64,000 nucleotides of DNA from Phlebiopsis flavidoalba (taxonomy: Eukaryota > Basidiomycota > Agaricomycetes > Polyporales > Phanerochaetaceae), in contig JAOCPU010000026.1 in the NCBI GenBank assembly GCA_035772785.1, positions 248,001 to 312,000 of the forward strand. Direction: 5' to 3'. The notes under the pieces were generated by a model. That model was given only the letters and a program-made list of their open reading frames with translations, made no database searches and had not been told where the DNA came from. Positions 12,022 to 23,186 of the stretch are shown in pieces. Made by a program: the position numbers and the translations under genes. Position 1 is the first letter of the stretch, and every line of letters starts with the position of its first letter.

Positions 12022-12478
12022 TGCGCGACAACGGCTGTGTACGTGGGAGGGGAATGGTGTGTCAAGTCCCACAAGAGCCCCAACACTAGCCAACATATGC
12101 GTGTCCATGTACTAGGCAGTGCCCAAGGCAAAGCTATCTGAGAAACCTGATGGTCAAACTGAAGCATGGAACGCGATGGACCGAGGCTCCCAACGTCGTA
12201 CTTGGGTCACCAGCTTTAAACGGTCGTCTATGATAAAAGCCCTAATCAAAATCAAGTCAGAAGTCGCCATCGTGCTTCATTGAAAATCCTGAAGCATGGA
12301 AGCAAACGCAAACCGCGGTTTCACTCGCCGGCTCGAATCTGATGGGCGTTTGTGGATGCACTGTGAGAAAGGGTGGTTATAGTGTTACAGCAAAATAGAT
12401 CGACATGAGAGCTGTCAAGACGACTGAAGTCTGAGCATGCAGTATCCCCGTTGCAAGAAATAAGGCCCCAAGAGATGA

Positions 12479-15400
12479 TTAGAAACCTTCGTTGAGTCCG
12501 AGATATTTCGAAAAGAGTGACGAAGACGGGCCAGCAATGCCTTGTCCAGCCTGGAGTTTACGGAGAAGTCCTTTGAGCTCCTCTATGTCTTCGGCGAAAC
12601 CGTTCGAGCCACTTCCTGAGGGCCCGTTTTTGGCGCTCTGTCCTGCAGATGCGCCATCGCCTGCCAAACCCTTATGATCATCCAGTTGTAGCCAGTCATC
12701 CAATTGTTTGGTGATGGAGCGAGCTTTGAGACGGAAAGTGGGGTGCGAATGGATGACATCGCCGATGGTTCTGGGGGATTCTTCAAATTCCCGAGCATCT
12801 AGAATACGCATATTAGCTGGTGCATGATGGAGTGCGTAGCTAGTGCACGTACTGCCGTGCGAACGACCATTCGCCTGACACTCGTTGGCCGAATCTAATG
12901 AAGGGTGAGTATCGTCTGCACTTCATCCTGAGTTGTAGACGAACACTGCTTCGATTGAGGGATTGTTGTACCATGATGCTTGGCGAATGCCGGTTCGTTG
13001 AGGACGACGGTTCATCGCACAGTATCATAGACTGGATGGAAATAAGAACCTAGGATATGGGCGTGTCTCAGTCACGTCGTGCCAATCAAAAATCAAGCGG
13101 CCTCTGCCATTACCTGCAATAATGTCGATCGACCTGCGACCCATCCATGGACGCCCGACCCACAGGTGTGCCAAGAAGAGACAAGCAGACTTTGCCATCC
13201 TGTACATACGTAGTCAATAGAGTGAACATCAAATCTTGACGATGCACTGACACGCATATAGATTCGGATTAAAGCGATACTTCCCTCCGTGCCGTGGTCG
13301 TCTGCGATCACAATAATAAGTCAATGACGCAGCGACATTCTGAGCAATGCTTACAGTCATATATTTGACATTGGGGGGCGACTGATTGTAGCTTGGGGCC
13401 CAAGAATATGTCAAACAGATAGCTACGACGCAGCTATTAGCATACGCATATGACAAAAATATGTCTTGAAACTGACCAGCCGTTGTAATATCTAGATCAA
13501 CGCGTCAGTTATGGATCGTCGAGATATTTTGGAAACGCACGGTGTGCCCTCAGGTCCTCCGGTTATCAGCGCTTTGATGACATCCACGCGGCTTTCGTCT
13601 ACTCGTAGAAATATGGACGAGTTCCAGGCCACAGGAAGATTCGTGGTAAAGACACAGCGAGCTAAGGTGTGAGCGAAGTGCAGTTGTAGTAAGATCAATT
13701 CAATATCTGCCAGTATAATCTGCGACTTATCCATTCTTTTCGCGATGGCCAGAGACCTTTTAGGAATGTCCGAGTGTGCTAACATCCCTGCCTGACATCT
13801 GATTGTAGTAGAATTTGTAATTTGGTGGTTCATCGGTCGAGTGGATTTGGTGGCGTGGGTAGTTGTCAAATCACAGTACTCAAAACCTCACGCGGTTGGC
13901 CCATTCGACATACGCCTTCTCAACGTCCTCCGTCAGAAGTCTTTCTCGCTAACTCCTGACATACAACGTCTTCGCCCTCTGGCTTCCGGCCGAGACTCCG
14001 AGGGGTACCGGAAGGGATCTTGGGCAAGGACGCGTGTAATTCTGTCCACGAAATCGTTCGCCCTTCGTTTCTCTGAGCGACCTGTCAATTGCTTGGGGGC
14101 GGTACCAAGGATTCTCTTGCAGAATCCGAGCAGCAACTTCGTGTTCTCCTCCGAGATCATCCTCAGAACGTCCTACCTTACCCTTACCCTTGTCATCTTG
14201 AGTCATGGCGCTTTTGGTCCTCGGTCCAATTCTCCGCGGCTGCTTCCTCCTCCTCAGCTCTGATAGTAGGTTCGAGACCTTTCATTGCAGCCTGCGCTTG
14301 AATCACGATCCGGCCTCAAGAAGCTCACGCGGACCCGAAGAGCCTTCGTATATGATGGGTGCCGCTCGCGCAGCAGTTGCGGAGCGGCTCTAGATGCAAC
14401 CCTTTCTACTCGTGACGTTCTTTGTGGTGGTGGCGACCATGATAGGCATTGCCATCATGCTAGCAAGTGACTCATGGCATGAAATTGTCTGTTTGACTGC
14501 GTTTAAACACATCGGCCCGAATTCGCGAGCATCGGCTTACCTCCAGCCATTCGAGCAACTCAAAGTACAGAATAGATCTGTCGGACATGTCGGCAAGCGA
14601 GTCATTGCGCAAGAGCTGACTGCTAACGAAATTGAACCGCCTTCGCAAGTGGGCAAGAGTTGTGGGATGTGGGAGGAAATCACATGGCTTGCTACCACCT
14701 TCACGATTTAGGTTCGGCAGGTAGAGGCGAACGCCCTTTGAGCAAGTCCGCTAGATTCTGGTCTTTAACCTTCTGCACGGCCTGCGCCTCAACTTGGCCA
14801 GAGGTCTATAGAAAGGTCAAATCATCGCAATGTAGATTAAGAATCGGGACAGCTCACGTCTTCTCGGACATCCCCAGCATAACCAACGCCAAGCTTAGCC
14901 TTTTTTCCCCGTGATGGGCATTCCAACAATGAAATCATCTTCGTGAAACGTTCCATCAGGCGAAGGAGCAGAGTTGGCTTTGCGTCTTCGGCCCGCAGCT
15001 ATAGACTTGCTGACCTTTCCTTTCGGTCTTCTCCTGGACATCTATCGACCGAAAGTCTGCTCGACCATTGTCAACCAGACGACAAACCCAGTAGCAGTCC
15101 AACTCCTTGCAACTGAGGGCAATGAAAAAAAGGCAGCGCTACATCATCCGCTTGTTCAGACCTCCAACAACCATCGGCTCTCCACAAGCGAAAACAAAAC
15201 AACTTTGAACAGCCTGTGGCATCTCCGGGGGTGCGATTCGTCTCAAATGAGCGATATAGGTGTGGAACTCTGACTGTGAATGATAAGTGGGCGAACAGAA
15301 CTGTCAGAGAGATGACGCCCCACAAATATAGCAAAGAAGTCGCGTTTCGTTCGCGCGACCCTTGGGGTTGCCACAGCCCATGGGGGCAAGGACATTCGCC

Positions 15401-16280
15401 CTCGATGAGCTCATGATCAGATTGGCTGAAACAGGAAATGTCTGCTCTCCGGGCTTGTTCGGGACAAGGCCGTTTTCATCCACTGGCCTTGTGTCATAAG
15501 CTTCGCAGATTGGTTGACATCCGGGACACTGAACGACTCTTCGGGTTCCTCGTACGTTGGGGATTTCGATCACCTCTTTCACACGGCGATCCTTGGAGAA
15601 GAAGACCCCTGAAATCCACAACATGTTTAGTACAAGAGCTGTTTACCGTATGAGAATACATACCGGCAATATGGGTCGGCTGTTGACGCGTTACCCTCCC
15701 CTGCAGGCTCATAGTCTGAATCATAATCCACTAGCGGAAATGGCTCGTCACGGGTCGATAAGTAGAGGCCATTGCTCATAGCACTTACTATATCCGTCCG
15801 CATCATCCGCTTCCTCTCCATCGTCCCCATAGTCTTCGTCACTCTCGCCATTCTCGTCTGGGGTCTACAATACTCCCCATAAACGGGGACTGTGCCTAAC
15901 AAGTAGTGCGTGAAGGCTGACCTTGTGCCCGTGCCTTACGTGTCGATCCAGCAGGTTCATGAGCAGAGAGCATCTCGACGTCCTCTGGGTCGTCGACACC
16001 ATCGTCAAACGCGCCATCGAAGATGCGCTCAGGGCCGCTTGCATGACATCGTTTTATATTTCTGGAGGGCGGCTCGTGCCTGCGCTGGAGTCGCGCCCTG
16101 CAGGACGCAGTTTTAGCGTAGCAAGCGTTCTGGTACACACGAATACGCACCACTTTTTCTCGAGTTGTTTGAAGCTTCTTTCTTCATCGTGAGTATAAGC
16201 AAGGCCACTCCTTACGGGGAGTTCGATGATGAGGGGCAACTTGAAGCTTGCCACGGTATCGCGGCCTATCGCGCTTTCAT
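12479..16280 (-). CDS. Large ubiquitin-conjugating enzyme (E2) with UBC fold near the C-terminus
   Basis: The protein would transfer ubiquitin from E1 through a catalytic Cys. The UBC fold lies at about 13720-12800. It shows NLPVAWNSSIFLRVDESRVD, ALITGPEGTP-like, FNPNLYADGK-like, then GKVC with the active-site Cys near 13190 followed by LSLLGT, STLLQV, and ISIQSMILCDEP. This arrangement matches the BIRC6/UBE2O-type E2 branch better than small canonical E2s. Downstream, LKARSITKQLDDWLQLDDHK leads to a C-terminus ending SKYLGLNEGF with TAA at 12479. Upstream are segments CDFLPHPTTLAHLRRRFNFV and SILYFELLEWLE (14550-14700), RPKGKVSKSIAAGRRRK (about 15010), two Cys-rich stretches (about 15100-15230 and 15310-15540) and acidic segments (15700-16000). 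All lie in the same order on one strand, so I treat them as one gene. The 5' end is uncertain, and indels are frequent. Confidence 0.8.
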
Positions 16281-16380
16281 TAGCAGCTCGCGCACACTGT
16301 GACTGAAACGCGGGAGGGTCCCAAAAAGGGCTACAGTACACCTTATGTTGGACTTGAGACTCCTGGGATGTAGGGCGCAC

Positions 16381-16467
16381 CCCCTGATAGCTCAGCTGGA
16401 AGAGCGTGAGACTGTAACTGGATACATTGACATCTCAAGGTCACCTGTTCGAGCCAGGTTCAGGGGA
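16381..16467 (+). tRNA. tRNA-Tyr (anticodon GTA) with 14-nt intron
   Basis: The acceptor stem CCCCTGA pairs with TCAGGGG, followed by discriminator A. The first pair is C1:G72, an identity feature of eukaryotic tRNA-Tyr. The D stem is GCTC/GAGC, and the anticodon stem TGAGA/TCTCA flanks a loop with anticodon GTA at 16414-16416. An intron at 16418-16431 begins one base 3' of the anticodon, the canonical site. The T stem ACCTG/CAGGT closes a TTCGAGC loop. All stems pair perfectly, so this copy looks functional. It lies head-to-head with the 5' part of the E2 gene. Confidence 0.93.
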
Positions 16468-16508
16468 CTGATCTGCAGCTGCCTCAGCCTTGTGTGATTA
16501 GTACGCTG

Positions 16509-16517
16509 TTTTTTTTT
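16509..16517 (+). terminator. RNA polymerase III terminator of tRNA-Tyr
   Basis: A run of nine T on the sense strand, 42 nt past the tRNA 3' end. T runs of this kind stop RNA polymerase III. Confidence 0.6.
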
Positions 16518-17269
16518 CGGCTTTCTCACGAGACAACAGGCTTATCGTCACTGGTTCACACATCCTATGTAGGAAAGGCTCCAGGATGTAACTCACTAGA
16601 CGATAACGTCACACCTGAGTAAGTATTCATTGAAATCAAGAAAACTCACACTTAAGATTATCCTTGAATTATCACCCAGCCGCCAGATTCAGTGCCAGTT
16701 TTTTTCTTGCTCAAAGCAACAAGCAAACCTCTTCAATCAGGTGTGCAATCCCGAATAAAAATATACATCGGAACCTCCTATGTGCAAGATAAATGGGTAT
16801 TCGAACACTGGTAGCCTTCGTGGCGCGCTTACATAATTGTTGATCAGGGTGGCGCGTGTTTTCCTCGCGTGGAATCGTGCTACGCCAATTGCGCTCCCTT
16901 GCCCTCACCCTCATGTCCTTTTAGCGAAACCAACAATCACGATATTCCGTTTCACAAAAAAAAAAAAAGCGTGATTAATAAAACCCTTTAAATATACCTA
17001 ACTCACTCTAGAACATGGGTCAATCAAACTTCACGGTCCTGGAGATTACTAGAGGGCCCTACGATAACCCGCCGAAGCGAAGTCCTATTATTCGGACCGC
17101 GGCACACGGAGGAAGTCACGCGAGAGCTGGTAGCAGGAGGCTCATCCAGGGTTGAAACTACATACCAACGGGTAGGGGATACTCTGACTAGCCCGCATCC
17201 AGATATACCCTTACTTCACATCGTGCGTATATTTTCTTCCTGGCGGTCCTTCTAGTAGTCGAACGGTGA
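16518..17269. other. Intergenic, no gene seen
   Basis: No supported coding sequence. It contains an A13 tract near 16953 followed by AT-rich DNA. Confidence 0.35.
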
Positions 17270-18565
17270 TTGATGGACCAGGTGAAACCTAGCTTCACTT
17301 GCTCAGGCACGCCATTCTCCATATGGCCCACCCGCCGCCACCGCCCATGGTGTTTGCCCACCTACCCACCTCCATGCCGCAGGATACCCGTTGTGTGCCG
17401 CCGATGCCTGTTCCAACGCAGAACAGTTGTAGTCCCGAATCCGGTGCACCATCCTCAACCCTCTAATGGGTGTGCCCATGCCCTTATCCGCAAGCCATGC
17501 ATGCGCCCTCAGTACCCCTCCTCCCCTCTGCTACACCAGTCATACCTCCATACCTCAGACCGGGACTGGTACGTTCGGCCTTTTTCCCCACAGCGACACA
17601 CAGTGCCCTCCAGTGATACCGTCACACACCCGACCCATTTCCGCAACCTCAGGAGTCATCCATCTTCCGCCTCGCTATGCGCCCAACCTGCTTCGAGCGA
17701 CTCGTCCTCCAGAGGACATGGGATGGACCACCTGGGCCGGCTATCAGTACCGCTCAATTCGCTCTCCGCAATCTCATTGCCTAACCGTCCGGACTCTATT
17801 GTATTCCACCATCATCCTCTTCCCGCTCCCCCAAAGTGATGTGTTCGAGCAAACTCACCATATATTGGTCTACTCGAGAGCTTACAATCGTGCCAGCAGA
17901 TGAAATTCTGACGCATAGTCGGTCGGCATCGCTGCCCCACAACCCACAGCATATGTGATGATCCCCCCGTAAACTCGCAGGCCGTGCACCGACCAAAGAA
18001 ACAACGCAAAGGTCTTCTTCGCACTTTGAGCGAGAGACTTACCGGAAGTCGAAACATCCACGCGAAACCCGAAATGCTTGCGGTGCCGGTCAATGCACAC
18101 CAGTGATGTTCACCTCTCCACCTGTGTAGTTCATCCGACCCGGAGGTCCTGTCTTTGATCCTATGCATAATTCCAGCCTGGTGCTTAGTACTCCAACCAT
18201 ATGATCGTCCCAGTTCGACTAGCTAGTCTTCCCCAGGGCCCATGGTCATTCCACCGTCTCCATACACATTCGCCTGCGCCCCCCTCCTCACACACCCAAG
18301 ACTTCCTCCTGTCCCCCGTGCCATCTGCTCATTCACACATGCACAGTCCACAGCGACAGTCTCCGTCCCTGATGCCTCTCATTGTCTGATTTGGTCGGCG
18401 AGTTTGCGGGCCTCACTCACTTGTCGAACCATTCCCGTGCATTACAATTCGAAGCTCTTTCCATCGGCCTTGCACGCCTTGGAAGGCGCAACGGATTTGT
18501 CGAATCGAGACCGAGATGTGGTAGAGGACATCCGACATTGCAACACCCAGGATGAAGTTCTGTGA
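17270..18565 (+). other. Proline/serine-rich, possibly coding region of unknown product
   Basis: Plus-strand frames here are rich in Pro, Ser, Thr and His with few stops. Examples are a PPPPPPMVFAHLPTSMP segment near 17330, PVIPSHTRPISATSG and LPPRYAPNLL near 17620-17690, and HSPAPPSSHTQDF near 18290. A segment ending DRDVVEDIRHCNTQDEVL stops at 18565. The minus strand shows no better alternative. It may be a low-complexity regulatory protein split by introns and indels, or simply CT-rich DNA. No domain is recognised. Confidence 0.28.
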
Positions 18566-18866
18566 CCAATCGTCAGTCACAATAACATGTACTCAAGACC
18601 TGACTGGGATCGAAATTGTTCTTCATGTGGTACGTTGCCTTGTCTCTCAAGCTAGTGCGATCTTGTGGCTGACTTTTTTTTGTTTTTACCAAGATGGGAG
18701 GATGTCTTGCACGACAAATTCATACAACATCCGGACTTGGCGTCGACTTCTTCTTACGACGGGTAATATGCCCCTACAGTTCAATGCTCCAACAAGTACA
18801 ACTTCTGGGGGAAACCGACGGTTCCGCTTGGTCAAGGCGCAAACCATCTCGGTAAAGGCCTAGAGC

Positions 18867-18932
18867 GGGTACGGGAGAGGTTGAAGGCCGAGGGCATACA
18901 GGCGCGTCATGGGTTCGATCCCTGCGTATCCT
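18867..18932 (+). tRNA. Degenerate tRNA-like element (type not assignable)
   Basis: GGGTACG pairs over seven positions (one G-T) with CGTATCC, enclosing a B-box-like GGGTTCGATCCC. It is followed two bases later by a T13 run (18935-18947). At about 66 nt it is several bases short of a normal tRNA. The T stem pairs (CAGGG/CCCTG) only if one inserted T is ignored, and no clean anticodon stem forms. It is either a tRNA pseudogene or a real tRNA carrying indel errors. Confidence 0.38.
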
Positions 18933-19147
18933 ACTTTTTTTTTTTTTATCTTCTACGATATGACGACTGACAGAACTCACGACTTGGAATGACATTCACG
19001 CGTATAGCACATGGAGCATTGGTCTCTGTGGCTAGAACATGTTATTTACACCTCATTTACGTTGAAGCCTTCGGTAGGCTAAGAGGTTTGGAGCAAGCAA
19101 TTGTGTGACAAAAGCGTCATAGCGCCGTCAAGCGCCCAAATGTCAAC

Positions 19148-19229
19148 GGGCACATTGTGTAGTTGGTTATCACATCCGCTTAGCATTTGCTGGTCTGCGG
19201 GGGTGCTGGGTTCATTCCCAGTGTGTCCA
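19148..19229 (+). tRNA. tRNA-Ala (anticodon AGC) with short intron; T-loop one base short
   Basis: The acceptor GGGCACA pairs with TGTGTCC and discriminator A follows. The third pair is G3:T70, the classic alanine identity element. The D arm is GTG..CAC around AGTTGGTTAT. The anticodon stem TCCGC/GCGGG holds TTAGCA, giving anticodon AGC. An intron of about 10-11 nt (TTTGCTGGTC region) lies just 3' of the anticodon. The T stem CTGGG/CCCAG closes a six-base loop TTCATT instead of the normal seven (a G appears missing). A T6 run follows at 19231-19236. The missing base could be an assembly error or a real defect. Confidence 0.8.
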
Positions 19230-19572
19230 ATTTTTTCATTTTCGTTTTTCTTTTGCCATTGTCCAACGAGACTCGGATCTCGCGTTCAATATAACTAGTT
19301 ACATTTTGTTTGATCTTGACGAAGTCTGAGTTGCATCTTTGCAGTCCAACATTTCAAGTCCTCCACCCGCTTCCTGTTTTCCTCTCATGTGTAACGGCCT
19401 CGAATCAGCTTGATAATAAGTAGCAACTTCGTAAACAGTTCATACAGTGTATGAGCAAGATAGGTATTGACACACGCGAAAAATACTTGGGATATAATGT
19501 ACAACAATTGAGTCACATCGCACGTCGCAGTCCATAGCTGGGGTATCGTCAAAAGTCCAAGTCGTGTCCTCA
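19230..19572. other. Intergenic between tRNA-Ala and the protease gene
   Basis: Nothing beyond the T6 terminator at the left end is seen. Confidence 0.35.
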
Positions 19573-21198
19573 TCAATCATCCCTCTTGAGCCTAAACCCA
19601 ACGGTCTTTTCTCTCCCTCTGGTTGACTAGAGCAAATTCAGAATCAACGCACATCCACGTCCACTGCAGAGCAAAGCACTCACAGACAACATAGACGCTC
19701 TTCAGGGAACACGTCGCCGAAGATGTCAAAGTCCATGTCCCCGCGGCTCTGGATGCCGCCGAGAGTGAAGCCCTCGTCAGCGTGGACCGGGGGCGCGTAG
19801 CCGGGAAGTCCGCGGCGTTGAGCTTGTAGAGCTGGTCGCCGACGGCGAGGCGACGTCTGGGACTGTGGCGCTGGTGGGGTATTTCCACCCGCCTTGTTGA
19901 TCGTCGTAGGTGGCGCCTTCGATGGTGTCTGGTTGGGGTCATGTCAGTGACGTGATTATGCGACAGGAAGGGTGGGTCTCACCATAGATGTTCTTCACGA
20001 CGGTGTCGTCAACCAGGAGAAGTGTGTGTACCGGTGTCGAGGATGGTTGTGTTGGAAGGCGCGCTCGAAGGTTTTGTCCGTTGACTGTGTACGAGGTCGA
20101 TGGGACTTGCCCAGTAGCTCTGAGAACTGTTTCCGAGATCGGAAAAGTTAGAATGAAATATTTGCAGACTCAATTTGTACTCACATTGTCAACAGGAGTG
20201 TACGAAATCGGGTTGGACGTGACGGTTTCATCGATGACACCTTCAAAGAGTCGTCAAAATAGCACTGTCAAGGAGAAGTCATATTAATTTTACCAAAGGA
20301 GTAGAAGCCAGGCTCAGTTCCGTGGCCGAGTTTGACTGTGAAGAGGGGCTGGTCGATCAACTTCTGGTTGATCATATTCTCTACCGAGTCTTGACGGACT
20401 GTGGCGTGACAGTATTGCCAAACCGGCCAGGCCAGACCCAACAGTCCGTCGTTTCCTCCATCGGAGAGGAAGCTGCTGCTCAGTTTCTTCGCAGCCTCGA
20501 CCGCCTGGTTCGGGATAGTCACCCCGGCGACCGTCACGGTTGTCGGTGTACACATCGCCAGACGCAGACGAGCCGTCGCCGTACGAGATGTTCCAGGTGC
20601 CCGAGGCGTGTTTGGCGGTGCTGGACTTGGTCGGGTCGTCGTAGATGGTGTGCGTCTTCGAGTACTTCTTCGCGTTTGGCGAGCTCGGAGGACCAGATCC
20701 CAGAGGTCGGACGAACCCGTGGTCAAAGTCGAGGTTCACGGTGACGCCCGGGGTTCCAATCTTCACTGGGACGACGTATTCCATGCTATCATGCCGTTAT
20801 GTCAAAAACGTGCTCTATTGCCGATCAGGAGATACGTGCTTACTCTAGAACGTGCTGTGATGAGTGCGTGAACACGGAAAAAGAGCATGTGGGACGTACC
20901 GTTCTGAATGGACTCGGGCCGGCCACTTCGTGGTCGGTGTCCTTGTCATTGAGTGCCTTGACCTTGACGACTACGTTGCCCCGCTTTGCGAAACCGGCAT
21001 ACTGGCCGCTCTCGAAACCGTATCGGCGAGCAGCGCGGGCGTAAGCCGAATAGAAGGACGGTCGCTGATCCTTGTAGACGTCGGGACGAGCTAAGGCGTG
21101 AAGTTGCTTGGGCTTTGTCTCCGCGCCCTTTGTACCTCCGCGGGAGCGGCGTCCGAGGCGGGGTTCTTGGTTGGAGACGTCGATTGCAGGCAGCCCAT
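19573..21198 (-). CDS. Pepsin-family (A1) aspartic endopeptidase, endothiapepsin-like (frameshifted)
   Basis: The enzyme would cleave peptide bonds at acidic pH using two catalytic aspartates. Exons read, from right to left: a pro-region (PSFYSAYARAARRYGF, FAKRGNVVVKVKALNDKD), then MEYVVPVKIGTPGVTVNLDF at about 20780. This runs straight into the first active site, where one extra C splits DFD from TGSSDLW. Next come SGTWNISYGDGSSASGDVYT (the flap region) and FLSDGGNDGLLGLA. A second-lobe segment follows (about 20000: TLLLVDDTVVKNIYG, preceded by the expected second active-site region). The end LKSVYVV is joined through an intron to FNQ, with a probable stop at 19573. The start at 21198 is uncertain: it gives MGCLQSTSPTK and no evident signal peptide. 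A neighbouring exon or a shifted frame could supply one. Confidence 0.8.
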
Positions 21199-21333
21199 GG
21201 TGCGATGAAATAAGCGAGCAGAGCGGGTCTGAACAGAGTGCCTTTGGGCTGAGGTTATTCGCCACAAGAGTGATGCCAGATTGAGCCCCTGAGACCGATG
21301 GGGTTGAATGAGGGGGATGGCCATCCAGAGGGC

Positions 21334-21341
21334 TTTATATA
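21334..21341 (-). promoter_or_regulatory. TATA box upstream of the aspartic protease gene
   Basis: TATATAAA on the minus strand, 136 bases upstream of the tentative start at 21198. The motif and placement are compatible with a core promoter; function is inferred. Confidence 0.45.
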
Positions 21342-22134
21342 CTTCAGCCATGTCCATCAATTAGAACAGAACTTCCAGGTACTCACCCGCTATCACCTTG
21401 AAACGCATGTTGTGCGTCCATTCGGCAGTGCACCGAACAGAGTGGAAGATAGAGAAGATAGCTTCTCCCCCACTTGTTCACATGTCGTCAATACGTCTCA
21501 CGCCGTTGTTCCAGGTGCATTCAGCCTCAACAGCAGTAGCGAGCAAGCAGGACGTGGCTGGAAACGTCAGTGACGTACTGCGGTGAATTGTCTTCTAGAA
21601 GACCTCGAAATGGATGTTCTGGTCTCAGAGCTATGAAGAAGTTTCTTGAACGAAACTCAGTCCAAAGATGGCGAACATCGGAAAGATGGAACCCAGACCG
21701 GCGAGATTCCAGCAAAAGCTCTGTGCGCAAGGACACATAACATATGCCAGCTGCACGCTGCATCGCTGGGTCGATCATCCTGGCATGTAACGAGGCCAGA
21801 GGACGCTGAACATGGCACGGTGGATTGGCAGAACAGGTGGGTGAGCGCCAAATCAGGAAGGCGAGGCCACAGCCACTGTCGTAGAAAGCACCCCACACTC
21901 GAACAGAAGTGGGCACAACAGAAGATAAACCAAAGAACCACGCCACCGTTCAGAATCATCTCAAGTCGGGCACCATGCATCAAGTTGACTGCCCACTGAA
22001 TTTCGAGACAAAGTGGGTTTGGGCCCCTAAGTAGTCAGGTAACTTGACATCTACTTATTGAACACTCATGAGGACAAGAACAAAAATGAAGCACTAACTA
22101 TCGCACACAAGAAAAACTGAACAACATCCCCATT
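21342..22134. other. Intergenic, no gene seen
   Basis: About 790 bases between the protease promoter and the 3' end of the SAP18 gene. Open frames on both strands (for example 21527-21946 and 21646-21999) overlap each other and have no family-like sequence. Confidence 0.35.
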
Positions 22135-23186
22135 CTAATCGTAGCGAGGGTTCCGCCGCCTGACTGGGCTCCTTGAACGCGAATTCGACCGACCACGACC
22201 TCCACGGTCTCCACGGTCTCGCTCCCTCTCTCGCTCTCTGTCTCCCATCCGCCACCACATGGTCTATTCTCAGGGCGGGGCTCTCGCGTCTCGGCGGAGG
22301 CACCCTCCTATCTCCTGCATCGCCGGCCTTCCTCTGCCTGCACCTCTCGCGCCCTCTAGGGAGCGCGGCGGCGCGCTCGACTCTCCGCGCCAGTGCCCTC
22401 CACCACACGTCCAGCCCCAGTCGCACCTCCGCCTCCACGACCCACCCCAGCCTCCATCTCCCCTCCCGCCGTCCTTCTTCCACCCATTCGCAAAGCTCGA
22501 GCCCGGCGCGGCGGCACCCCGCTTCCCTTGATCGTGCGAGCTCTGGCCGTCGCAGGCGCAGGCGTCGCGTTCTTCGGAGCTGCACCATGACGCAGCATGT
22601 ACAGTCGCCCGGACGAAGCGGAGCCTCGTCTGAGCGTGCGTTCGTCGTCGGGGGTTGTCGGTGTCGTGTGCGCAGAGCGCGAGGCGGGGGCGGAGCGTGC
22701 GTGCCGGTTCGCCGAGGATGTCGCGCGAGTAGACCGTGCCGAGGTCCTTTTGAGCGATGCGTCCGCGCGCGGCGGGGTCCTGCGAAGATGGCGCGGAAGG
22801 TGTAGCGGGCGAGTGGGTGGCGGTACTCAGGGAGTTGGGGGCGCGGTTGAGCGCAGGGGTAGTGAGGACTTCGCGGAGGGTTTGCGTCTTTCCTACGTAG
22901 CGAAGCTGGTCGTAAGGCGAGAGTGTGACTTGTAGGATGTAGGATGACGTACCATGTAAATATTTTGCTGTTCGTCTGCCGTAGGAACAGCGCCGTCTTC
23001 GAACTGCGGCAGCCTGTGGAAAGTGCCCACTTTTTAATGAAACGTGCGCATAAGGAACAGGGGCGGTCTGGCAAACATAGATATATTAGAGTTTTCAGAC
23101 ACAGCCAGAGTTAGGCAAACACACCTTCTCCCTGTCAACTACGGGTCTGTCTACAGTAGACGATGTAGTTTCGCTTCTCCCTCCAT
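22135..23186 (-). CDS. SAP18: SAP18 family protein (Sin3-associated polypeptide 18 / ASAP complex subunit) with RGG/RS-rich tail
   Basis: SAP18 is a ubiquitin-like-fold protein of Sin3 histone-deacetylase and splicing-linked ASAP/PSAP complexes in the nucleus. Collinear segments are VDREK next to an intron (about 23140), FHRLPQFEDGAVPTADEQQ (about 23000), LREVLTT and PLARYTFRAIFA (about 22830), KDLGTVYSRDILGEP (about 22750), and RPGDY-like near 22610. This order matches the human protein (DREK, HHRMDEF, QIYTW, LKEL, FAIVF, EIGST, QIGDYLD). The tail is Gly/Arg-rich and then RERERERDRGDRGGRGRSNS, ending RSPVRRRNPRYD with TAG at 22135. Such RG/RS tails fit RNA-processing partners. The frame shifts several times in the GC-rich middle. 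The start at the ATG at 23186 is provisional because it is out of frame with VDREK. Confidence 0.82.

Noticed and set aside
22094..23074. A 326-codon continuous minus-strand open frame
   Set aside because: Only parts of it coincide with the SAP18 text, which moves between frames; the rest is GC-rich read-through composition, so it is not the real protein as written.
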